Positions 1-9,119 are shown, counted from the first letter of the stretch. The stretch: DNA of 64,000 bases from Microbacterium schleiferi (GCF_020781975.1 NZ_JAJGNI010000002.1:124001-188000), one strand, 5' to 3'. Notes: generated from the letters alone by a model not told the origin. Program-made: numbers and translations.

Positions 1-1044
1 CAAGAACAGCCCGAGTCCGCCGCGGCGCGCCCGGAATCACAGCCGAAGATCCTGCCCGGGTGGGCTATCGCGACGATCGTGTCGGTCGGCGTCGTTCTCG
101 TGGCAGCCATCGCCGCCACCGTCTGGATGTTCCTGAATCACTGGGTGCGTGATTTGACCGCTACCGCTCCGGCAGTCGGGACGACGATCATCGCCCCGGA
201 GGAGTCGAAAGCCGCCCTCGCACTGCCGGGCCTCGCCGAGGGGACCGACGAGTTCGCCGCTACCGACTACCTGGCAGCCCAGCCCACCGCCTACTGGTTG
301 ACCCCCGAGATCGATCCGGTGAGTGAGATCGGCGCGCGGATGACGAATCTCCTGAGCGAGGCCCGCACGCAGGGCAAGGCGCTGGCGATCGTGGTCTACG
401 GGCTTCCCGAGCGCGACTGCAGCGCCGGCCTCTCCGCGGGCGGACTGGACGATGCAGCCTACGCCGAGTGGACGCAGATCATCGGCGAGGCCCTGCACTC
501 GGCCCCCGACATCCAGAAAACCGTCGTCCTCGAACCCGACAGCCTGGCCCTCGCCCCCGAGTGCGGAAACACCGCCGAGCGCACGGAGCAGCTGCGGAAT
601 GCGATCACCCGACTTGCCTCGACGAACACCTGGATCTATGTGGACGGCGGTCACTCGACCTGGCTGCCGGCCTCGCAGATGGCCGAGCTCATCAACGGCA
701 TCGGCATGAACGATGTCATCCGCGGCTTCGCGACGAACGTCTCGAACTACAACGACACGGCGATCGAGTTCGACTACGCCCACCAGCTCTCTGGCCTGAC
801 CGGCGGTCTCCACGCGATCGTTGACACCTCTCGCAACGGAGCCGGCTCCAACGGCGAGTGGTGCAACCCCCCGGGCAGGCTCATCGGCGCTCCCGGCGGC
901 ACCTACGGCGACGACGTCGTCGACACGAACCTCTGGATCAAGCCGCCAGGCGAAAGCGACGGCACCTGCAACGGCGGACCGGTAGCCGGCGCATGGTGGC
1001 CCCAGTCCGCGGTCGAGCTGACCCGCAACGTCACGCTCCCCTGA
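1..1044 (+). CDS. Membrane-anchored GH6 endoglucanase/cellobiohydrolase-like protein (5' partial)
   Basis: The frame is open from the first base, so the true start lies before the window. A cytoplasmic stub is followed by one membrane helix (nt ~58-135) and then an extracellular glycoside hydrolase family 6 domain. Family motifs are visible in order: VVYGLPERDC with the helper Asp, LEPDSL with the catalytic acid Asp (nt 532-540), YVDGGHSTWL, NVSNY, DTSRNG, and WIKPPGESDG with the expected base Asp near the C-terminus. GH6 enzymes cut beta-1,4-glucans. The gene ends 158 bp before a response regulator and lies near a BcsA-like synthase, so trimming or release of a beta-glucan made by the neighbours is more likely than scavenging (inference; Streptomyces csl loci also pair a synthase with a GH6). 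Family call is strong; substrate is not shown. Confidence 0.88.
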   Translation, partial: QEQPESAAARPESQPKILPGWAIATIVSVGVVLVAAIAATVWMFLNHWVRDLTATAPAVGTTIIAPEESKAALALPGLAEGTDEFAATDYLAAQPTAYWLTPEIDPVSEIGARMTNLLSEARTQGKALAIVVYGLPERDCSAGLSAGGLDDAAYAEWTQIIGEALHSAPDIQKTVVLEPDSLALAPECGNTAERTEQLRNAITRLASTNTWIYVDGGHSTWLPASQMAELINGIGMNDVIRGFATNVSNYNDTAIEFDYAHQLSGLTGGLHAIVDTSRNGAGSNGEWCNPPGRLIGAPGGTYGDDVVDTNLWIKPPGESDGTCNGGPVAGAWWPQSAVELTRNVTLP

Positions 1045-1202
1045 GGGCGGCGCGCTCAGCACGCAGGCCACCGTGGCACGCCGACGGATGACCGCGCCCC
1101 CGGTCTGCCCGCCTGTGTACGATCAAGAGGGTCGGCCGCGCATGCCTGGGATTGCGCGGCTCGGATACTCGACCCAGCCCGACGCGAAAGAGACAATCGA
1201 GC

Positions 1203-2369
1203 ATGAGCACTGACGCGGGGGTGAGCAAGACCGCCGTCATCGTCGAGGATGATCCGCAGATCCGGCATATCCTCGCCGAAACACTCGAGGCGGCCGGGTT
1301 CTCGACGGTCTCGGTGGGCAATGGCATCGACGGTGTCCGTGCCGTCCTCTCCTACCAGCCACTGATCACGACCCTCGATGTGAACATGCCCGGTATCGAC
1401 GGGTTCGAGGCAGCCCGCCGCATCCGCGCCCAGAGCGACACCTACATCATCATGCTCACGGGCCTCGAAGACGAGGCTGACGTCGTCCTGGGTTTGGGAG
1501 CCGGCGCCGACGAGTACATCGTCAAGCCGTTCCGCCCGCGGGAACTGCGGGCACGGATCGAAGCGCTGTTGCGCCGCCCGCGCCAGACACCGACTGCAGC
1601 CCAGCCGCCCGCGCAGGCACCCTCGGGGCCCTCGTTCCCGGGCGCGCGACCCGCCATCGTTACCCAGCCCGCTGCGCCCAGCGCCGTGCCGCCGGCAGCG
1701 CAGCAACCGTTCGCCACTATCGATGCGACCGGAGCCGTCACGCCCGGCGACCCCGCCCAGGCCCCGGGCCAGCATCCGGCACAGGCTCCCTACCCGGCAG
1801 GGCAACAGCCGACCCAGGCCCCACCCCAGCCCGGCTACCCCGCTCAGCACCCCGGTTATCCGCAGCCCGGAGGCGCACAGCCGTACTATCCGCCGACGCC
1901 GCAGGCTCCGGTCGACCCGCCGGGGGCCGGCGGCAACCAGCAGCCTCCCGGATCTCAGTTGGTGGCACGCACACCACCGAACGCCCCGGCCCCAGGTCCC
2001 GGTGGTCACCACCTCGGACCTCACACTCTGGTCCACCGTGACCTCGTGCTCGACCCGGACTCGCGGATCGTGCTGGTCGGCAACCGTGAGGTCGAACTCA
2101 CACGCACGGAGTTCGAGCTGCTGGCGACGCTTATGGAATCCAAGCGCCGGGTGCGAAGCAAGGCCGACCTGACGCTCGTGCTGCGCGGCGAGTCATACGT
2201 GACGTCGTACTTCGTCGGGGATGCCGACAAGCGCGCCATCGAAGCGCACATGACGAATCTGCGCCGAAAGCTCGGCGACGATCCGAACAACCCGCGCTAC
2301 GTCGAGACCGTGCGCGGCGTCGGCTACCGGATGACAGCCGAGAACGTCGCGCCGCCGCCGGGCCAGTAA
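1203..2369 (+). CDS. OmpR/PhoB-type response regulator with long Pro/Gln-rich linker
   Basis: 388 aa from the ATG at 1203; an in-frame start at 1152 exists but adds 17 residues without receiver homology. The receiver domain (residues ~9-122) has the acidic cluster E15/D16/D17, phospho-acceptor D59 in LDVNMPG, T86 and K108. A winged-helix DNA-binding domain fills roughly residues 275-388 (LTRTEFELLATLM, recognition region AIEAHMTNLRRKLG, wing VRGVGYRM). Between them is a ~145-residue low-complexity linker rich in Pro, Gln, Ala and Tyr, whereas PhoB-family regulators usually have a linker of only a few residues and total ~230 aa. It is convergent with the GT2 synthase gene; the kinase at 6199 is the nearest candidate partner (inference). 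Confidence 0.93.
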   Translation: MSTDAGVSKTAVIVEDDPQIRHILAETLEAAGFSTVSVGNGIDGVRAVLSYQPLITTLDVNMPGIDGFEAARRIRAQSDTYIIMLTGLEDEADVVLGLGAGADEYIVKPFRPRELRARIEALLRRPRQTPTAAQPPAQAPSGPSFPGARPAIVTQPAAPSAVPPAAQQPFATIDATGAVTPGDPAQAPGQHPAQAPYPAGQQPTQAPPQPGYPAQHPGYPQPGGAQPYYPPTPQAPVDPPGAGGNQQPPGSQLVARTPPNAPAPGPGGHHLGPHTLVHRDLVLDPDSRIVLVGNREVELTRTEFELLATLMESKRRVRSKADLTLVLRGESYVTSYFVGDADKRAIEAHMTNLRRKLGDDPNNPRYVETVRGVGYRMTAENVAPPPGQ

Positions 2370-2376
2370 CCCGGCC

Positions 2377-2396
2377 CGGGCTCGCGCGCGAGCCCG
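2377..2396. terminator. Bidirectional hairpin between convergent response regulator and GT2 genes
   Basis: A perfect 20-nt palindrome (CGGGCTCGCG then CGCGAGCCCG) fills the gap between the TAA of the response regulator and the TGA of the GT2 gene, as expected of a shared terminator for converging transcripts. There is no clear U-tract. Confidence 0.6.
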
Positions 2397-3995
2397 TCAG
2401 ACCTTGTAGCCGTACTGGCGGCGGAAGAGCTTGAACGCCATGAGCAGGGTCTGGATGACGGTGACCACACCGACGATCGGCCAGCCGACCCACAGGATCG
2501 ACGACTGCACCACGGGGTCAAGTAGCGACCAGATGAAGGCCATCGCGATCGCCGTGATCACGAGCAGAATCATGGGCACCCAGTGCCCGAGCGACACACC
2601 GCCACCACGCTCGGCCTTCGCCTGAGCAGCCCAGTTGTCGACCTTCTTGCGCGAGAGGAACGACGACCACGACCGCAGGAAGTGGCCGATCCGGATCCAC
2701 ATGAAGATCTCCGCCGGAAACACGAGTGCCGAGAACAGGATGTCTCGCTGGTTCACGTACTTCATCGTCAGCGCCACGCGCAGGTTCAGCAGCGTCGCCA
2801 CCAGCGGCGGAATGAGCCACCAGGGCGAGAAGACGAACGCGTTGATCGAAAGCGATGCTGCCAGGAGCGTCAAGAACGCAACACGCACGAACAGGTTCGT
2901 GAGCATGCCGAAGTTCTCGAACCACCGGAGGCGCAGGTTCGGGTGGAAGGGCTGCCCCTTGGTGTCGCCGCGCTGGCCGGGCCACATGAGCTCGATCGCG
3001 CCGTAGGTCCACTTCACCTGCTGCGCGTCGTACCCCTTGAGGGTCGTCATGCCGCCCACGCTCGCCCGTGCGTACGGGCTGATCTTGGTGAGGTAGCCGG
3101 CGCTCTTGATCTGCAGCGACAGCAGGGAGTCCTCCACCTCGCTGTCTTTCACCCATGGCGTGCTCTGGTGGTTGGCGCGCATCACATCGCGCAGTGCCGC
3201 CGTCGAGAAGATCGAGAACTGGCCGCCGAGCACTGCCATGTTGCGTCCGCGCAGCAGATTCTGCAGGTTGAACGCCGCGAACTGCGTGCGCTGACCGGCG
3301 ATCAAGAACTTGCCGATCAGGCCTTTGATGGGGCGGTCATCGATCGTGTAGATCGCCGAGATCCCACCGATCCGCGAGTCACCGACGGCCTCGGTCTCGA
3401 GGTACTCCACCGCCCGTTCGTCAGCGATGGTGTCGCCGTCGACACCGAGCAGGTAGTCGTAGCCCTCGACAAGGGCGTAGCCGTAGTTCAGCGCACCGAC
3501 CTTCTTGTCGGGGTTCTTGCCGATGTCGTGGATGAACACCTCGGTGAACTGCTCGCCGAGGTCTGTCACCACCTGGTGCGGGCCGGCGTACTGCGAAGCG
3601 ATAGCAACTGTGGCGTCAGTGGTGTTGTTGACGACGACGTGGATGACGTCGGGCACGCGCGTCTGGTGCAGCAGACCCTCGAGCACCCCCGCGATCGACT
3701 CTTCCTCGTTGTAGCAGGGGATGACGCATCCGATGGTGGACCGGTGCACCGAGATGCGCTCCAGCACCGACTCGAACTCGTCAGTGAACTCCGCGTGCGA
3801 GGTCTCGACCTGCGCGTTCGGGAACCGGGGGTCGCCGTACGAGGGCTGAGCGTATGGCTGCTGGCCGTATGCCGGATCGGCGTACTGCGGCCCCGGGTAC
3901 TGCTGACCCGCGTAAGCCGTACCGGGATACTGCCCGATCGCGGGCTGATTCTGCTGCGGGTACGGAGGAACGTACGGGGCTTCCCAGTGGGACAT
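2397..3995 (-). CDS. BcsA-like processive GT2 polysaccharide synthase
   Basis: 532 aa from the ATG at 3995, which has a GAAGGAG ribosome site 7 nt upstream; a GTG six bases earlier is too close to it. Residues 1-60 are low complexity (repeated QYPG, YGQQPY, PSYGDP). The cytoplasmic GT2 catalytic domain (~85-335) shows CVIPCYNEEESI, GVDGDT (DXD at 186-188), the acidic EVED near 286-289 in the place of the TED motif, and QQVKW (325-329) matching the Q..RW signature of processive synthases. About five membrane helices follow (~345-520). These are hallmarks of cellulose/chitin/PNAG-type synthases that extend and export a beta-glycan. No PilZ domain is present. With a GH6 glucanase next door a beta-glucan product is plausible but unproven. 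Confidence 0.85.
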   Translation of the reverse strand: MSHWEAPYVPPYPQQNQPAIGQYPGTAYAGQQYPGPQYADPAYGQQPYAQPSYGDPRFPNAQVETSHAEFTDEFESVLERISVHRSTIGCVIPCYNEEESIAGVLEGLLHQTRVPDVIHVVVNNTTDATVAIASQYAGPHQVVTDLGEQFTEVFIHDIGKNPDKKVGALNYGYALVEGYDYLLGVDGDTIADERAVEYLETEAVGDSRIGGISAIYTIDDRPIKGLIGKFLIAGQRTQFAAFNLQNLLRGRNMAVLGGQFSIFSTAALRDVMRANHQSTPWVKDSEVEDSLLSLQIKSAGYLTKISPYARASVGGMTTLKGYDAQQVKWTYGAIELMWPGQRGDTKGQPFHPNLRLRWFENFGMLTNLFVRVAFLTLLAASLSINAFVFSPWWLIPPLVATLLNLRVALTMKYVNQRDILFSALVFPAEIFMWIRIGHFLRSWSSFLSRKKVDNWAAQAKAERGGGVSLGHWVPMILLVITAIAMAFIWSLLDPVVQSSILWVGWPIVGVVTVIQTLLMAFKLFRRQYGYKV

Positions 3996-4156
3996 CAGCA
4001 CGCTCCTTCCCTCAATCCGCGCGCCAACCGAAGTGCTGTTACCACACTGCTACACTCGGCTCAAGCATCCGGTCTGTTGTCGAAGAGCATCACCTCAGGT
4101 TTTCCTCAAGAAAGCCTCCGGTGAATACCCGAGGCCCCGAGAAACAGAAGCGCAGA

Positions 4157-5254
4157 ATGAGTGTACTGGAGTTGTCTGCCGTCCTGGCGATCGCTTTCGT
4201 GATCGCCGCACCGGCCCTCATCCAGTTGCCCGGCAAGCCTCTCCCCAATGGTGGGCGCGCTGCCCGTCGGTACTTTCTGCGCTTCGCTGCCGCCGCAGCC
4301 CTGAGCGGAGTCGTCGCCGGCATCACATCCGCACTGGTGCCGGATCAGCCGATGCCGATCATCATCGGGGCGGCGAACGCGGCGCTCGTCGGCGGACCCG
4401 CCTACTTCTGGGCGGGGATGCGACAACTGCGAGACACCTCGATCACCCCCGGCTGGGTGGTGTCGGTGGCGGTCGCGGCCACCTTCATCGCGAGCGCGAC
4501 AGTGACCGCCGTCATCGGGGGCCCGACCGACGGCTTCGTGTTGCGGCTGATCCTGGTGGCCGTCGGATGCGGAGGGGTCGCGATCGAGGCTTTCCGCCCG
4601 CCGGCGCGCGACATCGCAGCCTTCCGACTGATCGGTGTCATCTTCGCCGTCTACGCCGTGTATTCGGCGATCCGCACGTTCATGTTCTTCGCCGTCGGCG
4701 AGGACTCCCCCGCGTTTCAAACGGTGTTCTCACCCCTGACGGCATCAGTTCTCAGCATCCTGCTCGTGGTAACCCTCTGCGTGGCGGTGTGGTGGAGCGA
4801 CCGCGCGCTGGAGACTCGAGCACGGCAGATCGAGCACCTCATCAATGCGCTGCGCTCAGACATCGCCTCCCACGGCGCGGTGACCGTCTACGACGTCGAG
4901 GTCCCCGACCTCAGTCTCATCCGCGCCGCCTTCGGTGGCCCCGCAGCAACAGCCGTGGATCGCGCTGCGGCGATGTCTCTTCACGAGCTCCTTCCCGACG
5001 CCGCACATCGCGGCCGCGTCGGCCGCCATGTCGTCGCACTTCCCGGAGACCAGCGGATCGAGAACCTGGAGAGCGTCGTGAAGGCGGCAACCGCCCACGC
5101 CGTGCCGAACCTCGACTACCGCGAAGCGATCGAGATCCGCATAACGCGCTACACGCTGCATTCCGAGGCAGAACTCGCCGCGGTCTGGCCCGATGCCGCC
5201 CCGACCGCCACGAGTGATCTCAAGACCCGGCCGGCAGGCGGCGTCGTCAGCTGA
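4157..5254 (+). CDS. Seven-helix membrane protein with degenerate GGDEF-like cytoplasmic domain
   Basis: 365 aa from the ATG at 4157. Seven hydrophobic helices occupy residues ~2-225, followed by a cytoplasmic domain (~240-350). The domain has the outline of a GGDEF fold: a VTVYDVEVPDLSLIRAAFGG segment resembles the LLxxDLDxFKxxND strand-helix, and GRVGRHVVALPGD sits where RLGGDEFAVLLPG would be, so the signature residues are lost. The membrane half resembles that of the gene at 7833 (GGPAYFWAGMRQLR versus GAPALLWSGLRAHR at the same place), so the two look like paralogues. It is transcribed divergently from the GT2 gene with 161 bp between starts. Probably a non-catalytic nucleotide sensor or scaffold for the synthase (inference). 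The fold call needs a profile search. Confidence 0.6.
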   Translation: MSVLELSAVLAIAFVIAAPALIQLPGKPLPNGGRAARRYFLRFAAAAALSGVVAGITSALVPDQPMPIIIGAANAALVGGPAYFWAGMRQLRDTSITPGWVVSVAVAATFIASATVTAVIGGPTDGFVLRLILVAVGCGGVAIEAFRPPARDIAAFRLIGVIFAVYAVYSAIRTFMFFAVGEDSPAFQTVFSPLTASVLSILLVVTLCVAVWWSDRALETRARQIEHLINALRSDIASHGAVTVYDVEVPDLSLIRAAFGGPAATAVDRAAAMSLHELLPDAAHRGRVGRHVVALPGDQRIENLESVVKAATAHAVPNLDYREAIEIRITRYTLHSEAELAAVWPDAAPTATSDLKTRPAGGVVS

Positions 5255-5271
5255 CTCGGTCCGGCTCCCGC

Positions 5272-6045
5272 TCAGCCCTGCGGCGCGGTGGTCGGCTCGT
5301 TGGACACGATGTTCAGCGTGCCCTGATCGTTGTAGATCGCGATCGGCAGGTACTGATAAATCGTCTGTTGCGCGAACGAGGCGTCGTCGTTGGCGGTGCC
5401 CTCGACGTAGATGCCGAACGAGAACTGCAGCGTGATGCCGTACGTATCGGCCGGAAGCATGAAGATCGTCGTCTCGGGTACGAGCAGACCACCCTGATAG
5501 CTGTTGAGCAGCAGGCCGCGGTCAGAGCGCAGCGTGTCCGGCGGCACCAGCGTGCGCGGGTCGGCGGCGAACTGGAACGGCTGCTGCACCATCCCCGAGG
5601 TCTGCGCGGTCTGCGACGTGATCGAAATCGACGAAATGTAGACGCGGCGCTTCTGTGTCAACACCGCCTTGTCATCGACGCGACGGTCATACGCGTTGAT
5701 CGCGAACCCGAACACCTTCTCATTGTTCGGCGTCCACTCGCGCGTGCGCTTCGGGTCGGCAGCCCACACATCGAGAACGACTTCCAGATCGGACGCGACA
5801 TCCGTCGTGAGCGAGACAGACCCGTCGTACGAGAACAGCGAGTCGAAGTCCATCGTCGCCATTGTCGAGACCGGCTGCGGCACCGGCGTCGCCGTCGATG
5901 CTGTGCCCGGCGCTTCGCCCTGGATCGAATTGAAGGCCTCGGCGATCTGCTGGCATCCGGTCAAGGACGAGGCGCCCAAAGCCAGTGCGGCGGCACCGAG
6001 CACGACGCGGCGCACGACGCGCGACGATTGCGGGGCGGTGGCCAT
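5272..6045 (-). CDS. Secreted lipoprotein, putative exopolysaccharide-cluster component
   Basis: 257 aa from the ATG at 6045, with an AAGGAG ribosome site; an upstream in-frame ATG at 6126 lacks one. The N-terminus is a type II signal peptide: Arg-rich start, VVLGAAALALGASSLTG and the lipobox Cys, so the mature protein is a lipid-anchored extracellular protein. After a Thr/Pro-rich tether there is a beta-rich domain of ~200 residues that I do not recognise. Its C-terminal part (LPADTYGITLQFSFGIYVEG ...TIYQYLPIAIYND) is shaped like the lipoprotein at 9120 (VPSNAISVTVQFTYDFLVQT ...DTLTIAIAQQ), suggesting distant paralogues. It is convergent with the gene at 4157 and divergent from the kinase gene. 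Function unknown; surface role in polymer retention is a guess. Confidence 0.75.
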   Translation of the reverse strand: MATAPQSSRVVRRVVLGAAALALGASSLTGCQQIAEAFNSIQGEAPGTASTATPVPQPVSTMATMDFDSLFSYDGSVSLTTDVASDLEVVLDVWAADPKRTREWTPNNEKVFGFAINAYDRRVDDKAVLTQKRRVYISSISITSQTAQTSGMVQQPFQFAADPRTLVPPDTLRSDRGLLLNSYQGGLLVPETTIFMLPADTYGITLQFSFGIYVEGTANDDASFAQQTIYQYLPIAIYNDQGTLNIVSNEPTTAPQG

Positions 6046-6198
6046 GGTTTCTCCTTGAGCGGGCCGACGTGCAGGGCAGCGAGGGCTGATTTTCCGCGGT
6101 TTTCTCGGGCTCATGGCGGGTTCCACAAGCCGGATGCGCTGGAAGTATACGATACGAACAAAGGCCTGAACTCAACGCTGTCTAAGGGGGAGCACAAG

Positions 6199-7833
6199 GT
6201 GAGCGCAAGAGACGCGCAATTCCGCGACGTCGACGGCGCGACAGTGCGAGTGAGGTCTATTTGGCTCACGCAGCTCTCCCTGGGCGTCTCGATCATCATC
6301 ATCTCGGTCGTGTCGCTCGGTTACGAGCCGGAGCTGTTCACGTCGTGGCTCATGCTCACCGGTGTGGCGATCGTCATCCTGGCCACCGCCGTGACTCTCG
6401 TAACCCCCTGGGCGCGGATGCCCCGGTGGCTGCCGCTGGTCATCCCCTTCGCCGACATCGTCGCCGTCGGTTTCATGGCGGCATCCTCGATCCTGCCGCT
6501 CGGCTTCTTCTGGGTCTTCCCCATCATGTGGATCGGCCTGCACTTCTCGCGCTGGGCACTCGGTGCTGCTGTCGCAACCATCGCCGGTTCTCTTCTGATT
6601 GAGGCGGCGACCTCGGCCGAGCCCCCCGGCGCCGTGGAACTGTTCACTGTGCTCCTGGGCGTGACGTTCCTGGGGGTTACCGCGAGCATCACGATGCGCC
6701 AGACGCGCGCGTTCAAGCGCTTGCTCCTCGGCCAGACGCGGCGTCTCGAGACGACGCTCGACCGGGTCTCGAACGCCGAGCGCAGCACGATCGAGCTGAT
6801 CAACGGCGTGGATGTCGGCATCCTCCGCTTCGCCCGTGACGGGTCTCTGCTCGCTGCCAACACCACGTACGACCGCCTTTACGGCACGAACCTCAACGAC
6901 CCGAGTTCTCCGCCCACATCAGTCGAGTACGCGTCCCTTCAGGGGACGGCGATTCCGGCATCCGAGCGAACCTTCGCGCGTGCGCAGCGCGGCGAGATCT
7001 TCGAGGATGCCCGTGTCTGGCTCTTCGACGCCGAGGGCACCTGGCACGCCCTCTCGGTGACGACCATGCCGCTGACCTCGTCAGCCGACGACTCCGCGTC
7101 CACGATGCTCGTGGCCCACGACATCACCGCCGTCACCGAGGCCGAGCGCGAGCGCGAGCGTATCGCCGCGGTGGCCTCCCACGAGCTGCGGCATCCGCTC
7201 ACCGTCATCATCGGCCACGCCGACCTCGCACTCGAAGAAGAGGACGAGCTGACTCCGAAGATTCGGGAGCACCTCGAGACCATCCTCTCGGCCAGCGAAC
7301 GGATGCTGGGTATCGCCTCGACGATGCTGCAACGCTCACGCAGCGGGTTCACCCCCACCCAAGACCGCCGCTCCTTCGACCTCGTCCCGATGCTCGCCGC
7401 CGTCAGCGAAGCTTTCGCTGCGTCGGCGCGCGAACAGCGCGTGACGCTCGAAACCGATCTTCCCGCGCACCTGCGGATGGATGGCGACGTGTTCCGCCTC
7501 CGGCAGGTCCTCGACAACATCGTCAGCAACGCCGTCAAGTACACGCCGGCAGGCGGATCCGTGCGGGTCTCGGCGTCCCTGGATGGCGACACCGCCGTGA
7601 TCGTGGTCACCGACACCGGTATCGGCATCGCCTCCGAGGACCTGGAGCACGTGTTCGACCCGCTGTTTCGCAGCACCCGCGCCCAGGAACAGGCACCCGG
7701 CACCGGTCTCGGGCTCGGTATCGCGCGCGAGATCGCGACCGCCCATGGCGGCACCCTCACGGTGACCAGCGAACTCGGTCACGGCACGACGGTGACTCTC
7801 CGCCTTCCCCGTTCCGTCACTCCGGAGTCGTGA
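6199..7833 (+). CDS. Membrane-bound PAS-domain sensor histidine kinase
   Basis: 544 aa from the GTG at 6199, with AAGGGGGAG upstream. Five or six membrane helices lie in residues ~22-165, then a linker coiled coil (~170-200), a PAS-like domain (~200-312, INGVDVGILRFARDGSLLAAN), a HisKA dimerisation domain with phospho-acceptor H328 in ASHELRHPL, and a HATPase domain with N-box DNIVSNAVKYTP, G1 DTGIGIASEDLEHVFDPLF and G2 GTGLGLGIA. All catalytic motifs are intact, so it should autophosphorylate. The stop overlaps the start of the next gene (TGATG), so the two are translationally coupled. The response regulator at 1203 has no adjacent kinase and is the natural partner (inference). Confidence 0.93.
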   Translation: MSARDAQFRDVDGATVRVRSIWLTQLSLGVSIIIISVVSLGYEPELFTSWLMLTGVAIVILATAVTLVTPWARMPRWLPLVIPFADIVAVGFMAASSILPLGFFWVFPIMWIGLHFSRWALGAAVATIAGSLLIEAATSAEPPGAVELFTVLLGVTFLGVTASITMRQTRAFKRLLLGQTRRLETTLDRVSNAERSTIELINGVDVGILRFARDGSLLAANTTYDRLYGTNLNDPSSPPTSVEYASLQGTAIPASERTFARAQRGEIFEDARVWLFDAEGTWHALSVTTMPLTSSADDSASTMLVAHDITAVTEAERERERIAAVASHELRHPLTVIIGHADLALEEEDELTPKIREHLETILSASERMLGIASTMLQRSRSGFTPTQDRRSFDLVPMLAAVSEAFAASAREQRVTLETDLPAHLRMDGDVFRLRQVLDNIVSNAVKYTPAGGSVRVSASLDGDTAVIVVTDTGIGIASEDLEHVFDPLFRSTRAQEQAPGTGLGLGIAREIATAHGGTLTVTSELGHGTTVTLRLPRSVTPES

Positions 7834-8990
7834 TGATCTTTCCCGCACCTGGTGAGTTGCCCTGGCCCGACCTCGGCGGCGCGAACATCGGCATCGCCCA
7901 CGCGACCATCGCGACCCTCGGCACGATCCTGTTCGTGGGGCTGGCCTTTCTCGCAAGACCCCGCCGGTCCACACTCCTGTGGTCGCTGACGTTCATGGGA
8001 ATCATGGTGGCCTGCTACGGCTACCTCGCCGCGACCGCGGCCGAATCCGAGGAGTTGCGACGAGGGTCGATGGGTCTGTTGTTGGGTGCCCCGGCGCTGC
8101 TGTGGTCGGGACTGCGCGCCCACCGCAAAGTGCGCACCTACGCGTGGATCAGCGCTCTCGTCGCCGCCGCGTCGATCCTCGCGCTCCTCGCGCCGGGTGA
8201 GTCGGCCTGGTTCGGACTGGCCTACCGTGTCATGTTCTTCGTGTCCGGCATCTTCGGGGTGCTGTTCCTCCTCGAGTGGCGGCGCATCCCGGAACGGTCC
8301 GAGCGTCTGCTGTGGCCCATCGTCGTCGCCTCGGCGGTCTACGCGCTCGCTGGCGTCACGGTGCTCATCGGTGCCCTCTTCACCCCGCTTTCGACGGCTG
8401 AAGCTTTCGCCTCGACACGCATCTTCAACTCCATCGGGATGCTCGTCTACATGGTGTGCGCCCTGGTGTCGCTGGTGCCGTTGGTCACCCCGGGGTCGCG
8501 AGCGATCCAGTCGGGCGCGCCACAGGGCGACTGGGGTCGGTTCGTCGGGACGGCCCGCGAGCGTCTCGAACGCGCCGCAGCGCGGGATGCCGACACCTGG
8601 TCGCTCCTGCGCATCGAACTCGACGACGCCGAAGACCTGCAAGAGGCGGGAGGCCCGGCGATCTTCGGTCGGCTCCTTCGCGACATCCAGGCGCGCGTCA
8701 CTGCCGTCTTCCCGACGGATGCCGACATCGCGATCGCCCCCGACAGCGCAGTCATCGTGCTGATCTCGCGTCCCGAGGCAGTCATCCGGGACCTCGTACG
8801 GGATGTGCTGAGGCGAATCGCCGTGCGTGACCCCGCGGCCCCCATCACCGTGACCACCTCAGCCAGCATCGGCTGGGCAAGCGTCGCGACGGCAGGATTC
8901 GACCTGGACGCTCTGCTTGCCACCACGGCCGAGGCCGCGGCTACGGCCCGGGCGCAGGGTGGCGACCGCTGGGAGCGCGTTACCGCCTGA
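7833..8990 (+). CDS. Polytopic membrane protein with degenerate GGDEF domain
   Basis: 385 aa; the ATG at 7833 overlaps the kinase stop, and a GTG at 7830 is an alternative. Six to seven membrane helices occupy residues ~10-225. The C-terminal ~165 residues align in order with a GGDEF domain: LLRIELDDAEDLQEAGGPA for the first strand and helix, ITVTTSASIGWASV for the VTVSIGVA strand, and DLDALLATTAEAAATARAQGGDRW for the final helix ending in xAKxxGRNR. The catalytic signature is replaced by IAIAPDSAVIVL, so diguanylate cyclase activity is not expected. Coupling to the kinase suggests it modulates kinase signalling or senses a nucleotide (inference). The gene ends in front of palindrome copy A. 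Confidence 0.75.
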   Translation: MIFPAPGELPWPDLGGANIGIAHATIATLGTILFVGLAFLARPRRSTLLWSLTFMGIMVACYGYLAATAAESEELRRGSMGLLLGAPALLWSGLRAHRKVRTYAWISALVAAASILALLAPGESAWFGLAYRVMFFVSGIFGVLFLLEWRRIPERSERLLWPIVVASAVYALAGVTVLIGALFTPLSTAEAFASTRIFNSIGMLVYMVCALVSLVPLVTPGSRAIQSGAPQGDWGRFVGTARERLERAAARDADTWSLLRIELDDAEDLQEAGGPAIFGRLLRDIQARVTAVFPTDADIAIAPDSAVIVLISRPEAVIRDLVRDVLRRIAVRDPAAPITVTTSASIGWASVATAGFDLDALLATTAEAAATARAQGGDRWERVTA

Positions 8991-9024
8991 CCAGAAACGC
9001 TACTGCCCTACCCGACACCCATCC

Positions 9025-9108
9025 CGCCGAACCCACACCTTCCGCGCCGAGCCCACACGTCTGGCACGCCGAAGCGTGTGGGGTCGCGCGCGAACGTGTG
9101 GGTTCGCG
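9025..9108. repeat. Nested palindromic repeat, copy A (~84 nt)
   Basis: Two left arms (GAACCCACAC at 9029, GAGCCCACAC at 9049) and their inverted partners (GTGTGGGGTC near 9076, GTGTGGGTTC at 9096), with ~20 nt between neighbouring arms. It lies between two convergent gene ends, so it could also act as a bidirectional terminator. Four further copies occur at 12818, 14057, 17508 and 18731. Confidence 0.9.
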
Positions 9109-9119
9109 GATCGGAAGCG

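Noticed and set aside
2583-4124. Plus-strand frame opposite the GT2 synthase
   Set aside because: GT2 motifs on the minus strand are decisive; this is its mirror.
7833-8990. Active diguanylate cyclase
   Set aside because: The GGDEF signature is replaced and the metal-binding residues are not present.
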